Part shown: in pieces, positions 25,731-30,070 of the stretch | Layout: each line of letters opens with the position of its first letter | Numbering within the stretch: position 1 is the first letter of the stretch | NCBI GenBank assembly: GCA_903891755.1 | Contig: CAITFY010000012.1 | Span: forward strand, 1 to 30,070 | Source of the DNA: an uncultured Actinomycetes bacterium | GTDB lineage: Bacteria; Actinomycetota; Actinomycetes; Nanopelagicales; Nanopelagicaceae | DNA length: 30,070 nt | Reading direction: 5' to 3' | Notes under the pieces: generated by a model | Databases searched by the model: none | What the model was told of the DNA's origin: nothing | What the model saw: the letters and a program-made list of their open reading frames with translations, nothing else | Translations under genes and position numbers: made by a program

Positions 25731-25815
25731 AAGTCCGACCAGTCATTCAATAAAAATCTCTAAATTTTTAATCGCCTCTGGATAACAATACGAAAGTATC
25801 TATTCCTGAGTTGAA

Positions 25816-25941
25816 ATGGTTGTAGTGATGTCTCCCGTATTCATTCTCTGCCCATCGTGCAACAAGAAGATTGCATCCGTCTGGAAATTCTGCCCTGACT
25901 GCGGAGAGCGATTGGAATCTGGCGAAGAGAAGGAAAAATAG
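25816..25941 (+). CDS. Small zinc-ribbon peptide
   Basis: A 41-aa frame from ATG 25816 (or ATG 25828, MSPVFILCP) to TAG 25939-25941. It holds two CxxC knuckles, CPSC and CPDC, ten residues apart (NKKIASVWKF between), followed by GERLE and an acidic/lysine tail. This is the layout of zinc-ribbon domains such as those at protein ends that bind nucleic acid or partners. The spacing and the FCPDCGERL wording make chance unlikely. Its stop is two bases from the end of the convergent dehydrogenase gene. The function is unknown. Confidence 0.65.
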   Translation: MVVVMSPVFILCPSCNKKIASVWKFCPDCGERLESGEEKEK

Positions 25942-25943
25942 AG

Positions 25944-28682
25944 TTATTTGGCCGTCAATTCATTGAGCTTGCAGAGGATATGTTCGTAGGTGTAACCCGA
26001 AGCCTTCGACATCCCAATCTCGCAAGTGAGATTAGTTGAGAGGTAAGCATCGAATCTCATTTTTCCGAGCGAACTTACTTCTGCTCGAGTTGCACTGGCC
26101 GTTAACTCTGGATGCAGCATTCCTCGATCGCCAGCAAATGCGCAGCAACCCCATTCATCTGGAATTGATACTTGCTCTGCAATGGCGTTAGCTAAGAGTT
26201 CAAGATTCTTATTGCTCCCGAGCAACGTACTGGAACATGTTGGGTGGAGAGCCACGGATTTGAGTTTCTTTGAAATAGTGAGCTTTGGAAGTAGGTACTG
26301 CGCCGCATAATCCACTGCATCAATTACTGGAAGTTCAGATTTCAACGCTTTGATGAGACCTTCTGAGCATGAAGAGTTTTCGCAGACGATTGGAATTCGC
26401 CCGTTATCACTTGCCACCTTAAGGGCTTCAATAGTTCTGCCAATTGCACTCTTGTAGCCACCTGTTAACCCTTTGGATTTCCACGGTGTTCCACAGCACA
26501 AGTCCCCAATCTGCTCTGGGACCGTAAAGGCAACCCCCGCTTTCTTCGCCAAGGATTGCAATGATTGATTGGTCTCTGATTTAAAGAGTGATTCAAGACA
26601 GGAGGAGAAGAGTACGAACTCCGCTTTCGAATCGCTTTTGCCGACTCTTACTTTGCCGCCCTTAGGAAGGCTAGAGCTCCAGAGCGGCAGGCGTTCAGTT
26701 CCCACTAGGTCGCGAAGCACTGTGTTAATCGGGCTAACAATTTGTTCTGGAAGAAGGTTGGTCAGATTGAGAATAGAGCTGATGGTTTTTGTAGCAGCGC
26801 TCCAATGATCTGCGGCAATCTCTCCAAGGTTGGCAAATAACCCAGAGTTTCGATCGGCGCGTAGTGATGTAACAAGCGACCCGGTATTAATGCCGAGAGG
26901 GCAGGCGCTCTCGCAGAGACCATCCACGGCGCAGGTTTCTTCGACATCGTATTGTGCAGATGCACGCAACTCTTTGAGGAGAGCGGAATCGTTCTCTAAC
27001 TTTGCACCAGCAATTGCACGCTGAATAACAATTCGCTGGCGGGGAGTAGTGGTGAGATCCTTACTGGGGCAGGCCGGTTCGCAATATCCGCATTCAACGC
27101 AGTTATCGGCGATAGCGTTAATTGTGGGATGGAATTTAATGTTGTGTAGGTGTGCGAGTGAGTCCTCTGAGATGAGAACGCCAGGATTGAGAATATTCTT
27201 TGGATCAAAGGCAGATTTGATTCGAACCATGATCTTGTAAAGCTCAGAACCAAATTGGCGGGAGACAAAGGGAGCCATCATGCGTCCGGTTCCATGCTCC
27301 GCTTTGAGCGAGCCTTTTTTGGAGAGAACTAACTCCACCATCTCCTCAGTGAAGAGGCGGTAGCGCTCCACCTTGATGGGATCTTTGAAATCCTCATTAA
27401 CCAGGAAGTGGATATTTCCATCTTTAGCATGGCCAAATATCACTGCATCGTCGTATCCATGCTTGGCGAAGAGTCCTTGAAGCGAGAGACAGGTCGCGGC
27501 CAAATTGTGCACCGGCACGGCAATATCTTCAAGAAGCGCGGTAGTGCCAGATTTACGTGCGCCTGCTACCGATGCATACAAACCTTTTCGAATATGCCAC
27601 AGGTTCGCCCTGGTTGCCTCATTAGTTGTTAACTCTGTTTCGTTTACGGCGCCCAGTTGGGAATGAACTTGTGCAGCGGTACTCATGATTTCTAGCAGCG
27701 CTGGCTCGTTCTCAGCTTGGTATTCAACGAGAAGAGCGGTGTGATCTTTTAACTCGATACCGCCTAAGTCAACTTTTCCTGCGCGAAGTGAGGCAGAGTC
27801 CATCAACTCGATAGTTGCCGGATTGGTTGCCATCAATGCTTCAAGCGCACCTGTCGCTGCTGACAAATCAGAGAAGATCAAAAGGGTGGTCGCAGCATGA
27901 GATTGTCGCGGAATAGTTCTGAAAACAGCTTCTGCCACAAAACCCAGAGTTCCTTCGCTACCAATCAGAAGATGGAGCAGGATTTGGATAATTGAGTCGA
28001 AGTCAATAAGTGAGTTAACTCCATAACCCATCGTGTTCTTAATGAGATATTGATTTGTAATCAATTCCTTTAAATCTGGACGCGCCTCAATCTCGGCTTT
28101 AATTGCAACGAGGGATGAGTAGAGATCTGGAGCCGCTTTCTGAAGTTTCATTTCGGATTCTGGGTCTGAGGTATCGATTGTGGAACCATTGTGCAACACA
28201 ATGATTGCGCTCTCTAAAGTTTGATAGGCGTTATCGGTGATGCCACATGCCATGCCGCTGGAATTATTTGCGATGACCCCGCCGATGGTGCAGGCAATCT
28301 CGCTGGCGGGATCAGGACCTAACTTCTTTCCAAATCGTGCCAAACGAGCATTAACTGCGCGAACTGTCGCGCCGGGTTGAACCCTGACTTTCGCTCCACC
28401 ATCTAGAACTTCAATCTTTCTAAAGTGTTTTCGAGTATCGATGATGATTCCGTCGGTAACTGCTTGTCCTGAGAGGCTCGTCCCGCCACTTCGAAAGGTA
28501 ATGCTCTTACCTTCGCTTGAGGCATATCTGAGAAGCTCGGAAATCTCTTCAGTGTTGCGAGGAGTTGCCACCCCGCTTGGAATAAGCGAGAAATGCGATG
28601 CATCGGATGAGATGCGATATCGATCTATCTCGCGGGTGGAAATTAAATCAGCGAGAAGATCTGAGGTTCTAGTGGGACTCAC
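25944..28682 (-). CDS. FAD/Fe-S 2-hydroxyacid dehydrogenase (D-lactate dehydrogenase-like)
   Basis: Large 912-aa respiratory flavoenzyme, probably membrane-peripheral. Residues 1-450 form a GlcD/VAO-type FAD domain (SGGTSLSGQAV; GPDPASEIACTIGG with NNSSGMACG; HAKDGNIHF). A ferredoxin-like region follows with C528, C531, C534 and C538 (CVECGYCEPAC) and C584, C590 and C594 (CAVDGLCESACP, with Asp where a fourth Cys could be). Two CCG domains close the protein (DLCCGTPW; EWGCCAFAGDRG). Single-chain enzymes of this build oxidise D-lactate, D-2-hydroxyglutarate or glycolate and pass electrons to quinone or cytochromes. The start is GTG 28682, overlapping the upstream dehydratase by 14 bases. The exact substrate is uncertain. 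Confidence 0.88.
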   Translation of the reverse strand: MSPTRTSDLLADLISTREIDRYRISSDASHFSLIPSGVATPRNTEEISELLRYASSEGKSITFRSGGTSLSGQAVTDGIIIDTRKHFRKIEVLDGGAKVRVQPGATVRAVNARLARFGKKLGPDPASEIACTIGGVIANNSSGMACGITDNAYQTLESAIIVLHNGSTIDTSDPESEMKLQKAAPDLYSSLVAIKAEIEARPDLKELITNQYLIKNTMGYGVNSLIDFDSIIQILLHLLIGSEGTLGFVAEAVFRTIPRQSHAATTLLIFSDLSAATGALEALMATNPATIELMDSASLRAGKVDLGGIELKDHTALLVEYQAENEPALLEIMSTAAQVHSQLGAVNETELTTNEATRANLWHIRKGLYASVAGARKSGTTALLEDIAVPVHNLAATCLSLQGLFAKHGYDDAVIFGHAKDGNIHFLVNEDFKDPIKVERYRLFTEEMVELVLSKKGSLKAEHGTGRMMAPFVSRQFGSELYKIMVRIKSAFDPKNILNPGVLISEDSLAHLHNIKFHPTINAIADNCVECGYCEPACPSKDLTTTPRQRIVIQRAIAGAKLENDSALLKELRASAQYDVEETCAVDGLCESACPLGINTGSLVTSLRADRNSGLFANLGEIAADHWSAATKTISSILNLTNLLPEQIVSPINTVLRDLVGTERLPLWSSSLPKGGKVRVGKSDSKAEFVLFSSCLESLFKSETNQSLQSLAKKAGVAFTVPEQIGDLCCGTPWKSKGLTGGYKSAIGRTIEALKVASDNGRIPIVCENSSCSEGLIKALKSELPVIDAVDYAAQYLLPKLTISKKLKSVALHPTCSSTLLGSNKNLELLANAIAEQVSIPDEWGCCAFAGDRGMLHPELTASATRAEVSSLGKMRFDAYLSTNLTCEIGMSKASGYTYEHILCKLNELTAK

Positions 28683-30070
28683 GACTTACGGCATCTCCAC
28701 TTGAACCGAGGAGGAAGTCCATATCGGCTCCAGTGTCAGCTCCCTGGACATGATCCACATAGAGCTTTGACCAACCACGCTCCGGAGTTGCATACGCCGC
28801 AACGCTGGCAGCACTTGGTTTTCTCGCCTTAAGTTCTTCATCGCTGATATCAATATTCAAAGTACGGTTGGGAACATCCAAAACAATGGTGTCTCCGGTT
28901 TGCACCAAAGAGAGAGGTCCATCTGCCGCAGCCTCCGGGGAAACATGGAGAACGATGGTTCCATAGGCGGTTCCACTCATTCGACCATCGCTAATGCGAA
29001 CTATGTCCCTGACACCTTGCTCAAGTAACTTCTTTGGTAGCGGCATATTGCCCACTTCCGGCATTCCTGGATAGCCGCGAGGTCCACACCCGCGAAGTAC
29101 TAGAACTGAATCTTTCGTGACTTCTAACGCTGGATCATCAATGCGCGCATGCAGATCTTCGACGCTGTCAAAGACGATGGCTGGTCCGCGGTGCGTCAGA
29201 AGTTCAGGGGATGCGGCACTTGGTTTGATGATTGCGCCCTTTGGAGCAAGGTTGCCGGTGAGTACTGCGATACCGGCATTCTCCATAAGTGGTGCTGATG
29301 GTTTCGCAATTACTGTCTCATCGAATACGTCATGACCCGAGAGATATGAAACAAATGGTTTTCCGGTAACTGTGATTGCAGCAGGGGAGAAGCGCTCAGA
29401 GATCTGACTCAGCAAGGCCAATAAACCACCTGCGCGATAGAGATCATCCATTAGGAATTTTCCAGAAGGTGCAAGATTTGCAAGGAGCGGAATGTCGCGA
29501 CCGGTGCGATCAAAATCTTCTAGAGTCAGATCGACGCGGAGGCGACCTGCAATTGCGAGCAAGTGAACAACAGAGTTAGTTGATCCACCGACAGCTGCAA
29601 CAGCTGTAATCGCATTAATAAATGATTCGCGTTTCATGATCTCTGATGGTCTGCGGTCTTCTGCAATCATCGAGACAATCTGACGACCAGTTTCATGTGA
29701 GAGCGCCAGCAATCTGGCATCAGGTGCGGGAGTTCCAGCAAAGCCAGGGATTGTCATGCCGAGCGCTTCCGCGACAACTGCCATAGTCGAAGCGGTACCC
29801 ATCGTGTTGCAATGACCTTTACTACGAATCATGGAAGATTCAGATTTCATAAATTGCTCTTGTGAGAGTTCACCTCCGCGAACTTCTTCACTCAAACGCC
29901 AGACATCGGTACCGCAGCCGAGGAGCTCTCCGCGAAATGTTCCAGAGAGCATTGGTCCACCTGGAACCACAATCGCAGGAATATTTACTGAAGCAGCTGC
30001 CATCAGGAGTGCTGGAATAGTTTTGTCGCATCCTCCTAAGAGGACAACACCATCAATGGGATTTGCGCGA
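28669..30070 (-). CDS. IlvD/Edd family dehydratase, sugar-acid type (5' end outside window)
   Basis: Partial gene: the frame is open to the window edge and continues past 30070, so the start is not visible. The visible 466 codons hold the Fe-S cysteine motifs LLGGCDKTIPALLM, GHCNTMGTASTM and LRGCGPRGYPGMPE, plus the C-terminal RISDGRMSGTAYGTIVLHVSPEA. The wording GTDVWRLSEEVRGGELSQE and the PAPDARLLALSHETGR stretch resemble pentonate (L-arabinonate, D-xylonate) dehydratases more than valine-pathway IlvD. It would remove water from a sugar acid to give a 2-keto-3-deoxy acid. It overlaps the downstream dehydrogenase, so the two form an operon. Confidence 0.88.
   Translation of the reverse strand, partial: RANPIDGVVLLGGCDKTIPALLMAAASVNIPAIVVPGGPMLSGTFRGELLGCGTDVWRLSEEVRGGELSQEQFMKSESSMIRSKGHCNTMGTASTMAVVAEALGMTIPGFAGTPAPDARLLALSHETGRQIVSMIAEDRRPSEIMKRESFINAITAVAAVGGSTNSVVHLLAIAGRLRVDLTLEDFDRTGRDIPLLANLAPSGKFLMDDLYRAGGLLALLSQISERFSPAAITVTGKPFVSYLSGHDVFDETVIAKPSAPLMENAGIAVLTGNLAPKGAIIKPSAASPELLTHRGPAIVFDSVEDLHARIDDPALEVTKDSVLVLRGCGPRGYPGMPEVGNMPLPKKLLEQGVRDIVRISDGRMSGTAYGTIVLHVSPEAAADGPLSLVQTGDTIVLDVPNRTLNIDISDEELKARKPSAASVAAYATPERGWSKLYVDHVQGADTGADMDFLLGSSGDAVSRESH

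Noticed and set aside
25751..25770. Perfect AT-only palindrome TAAAAAT-ctctaa-ATTTTTA after the TRIC gene
   Set aside because: A seven-pair all-AT stem is weak and expected in AT-rich intergenic DNA; it is not a terminator on its own.
1..30070. CRISPR arrays, insertion sequences, prophage, toxin-antitoxin or secondary-metabolite genes
   Set aside because: No regularly spaced repeats, transposase, integrase, phage or biosynthetic domains are visible on either strand.

Overview
The window is a compact stretch of chromosome from a low-to-moderate G+C actinobacterium. G+C is about half by eye and was not computed. Three actinobacterial features support this. Gene order matches the phylum: holA, rpsT, lepA, hemW, hrcA, dnaJ, rsmE, HIT, phoH, ybeY, corC; and gltX followed by tRNA-Gln and tRNA-Glu. 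Protein details also fit, such as the NPCLRCN form of MnmA. Genes overlap or abut almost everywhere, and no insertion sequence, CRISPR array, prophage or toxin system is visible. A streamlined freshwater lineage of the Nanopelagicales (acI) type would fit, but that is inference.

Layout. 83-4376: cysteine desulfurase, the tRNA thiouridylase mnmA (its sulfur consumer) and the NAD-dependent DNA ligase ligA. 4381-5450: a 45-residue one-helix membrane peptide, nadD (no ordinary start codon) and rsfS. 5490-5562: tRNA-Ala(GGC), with a convergent AT-richer MFS transporter gene ending two bases from it. 6872-10845: a YdeI-like protein, a short-chain dehydrogenase and leuS in one run. 10903-13873: comEA, comEC and holA (DNA uptake genes plus the clamp-loader delta subunit), with a long hairpin covering the comEA start codon. 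13999-17323: rpsT, lepA, hemW. 17339-22539: an unusually short hrcA, dnaJ, rsmE, a HIT protein, phoH, ybeY and a CorC-like CBS protein without its membrane domain. 22583-25096: a fumarylacetoacetase-family hydrolase, gltX, tRNA-Gln(CTG) and tRNA-Glu(CTC). 25125-25941: a TRIC-type channel and a 41-residue zinc-ribbon peptide. 25944-30070 (minus strand): a large flavin/iron-sulfur 2-hydroxyacid dehydrogenase downstream of, and overlapping, a sugar-acid dehydratase that runs off the window edge.

Most of the window is translation, tRNA supply and modification, protein folding and DNA maintenance. The accessory parts are the MFS transporter, the YdeI/SDR pair and the sugar-acid/2-hydroxyacid catabolic pair at the right end.

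I do not see a clearly new multi-gene system. The observations most worth checking are the HrcA that lacks about 100 central residues, the start-codon-occluding hairpin at comEA, the missing canonical starts of nadD and comEC, and two unannotated peptides (4381-4518 and 25816-25941).
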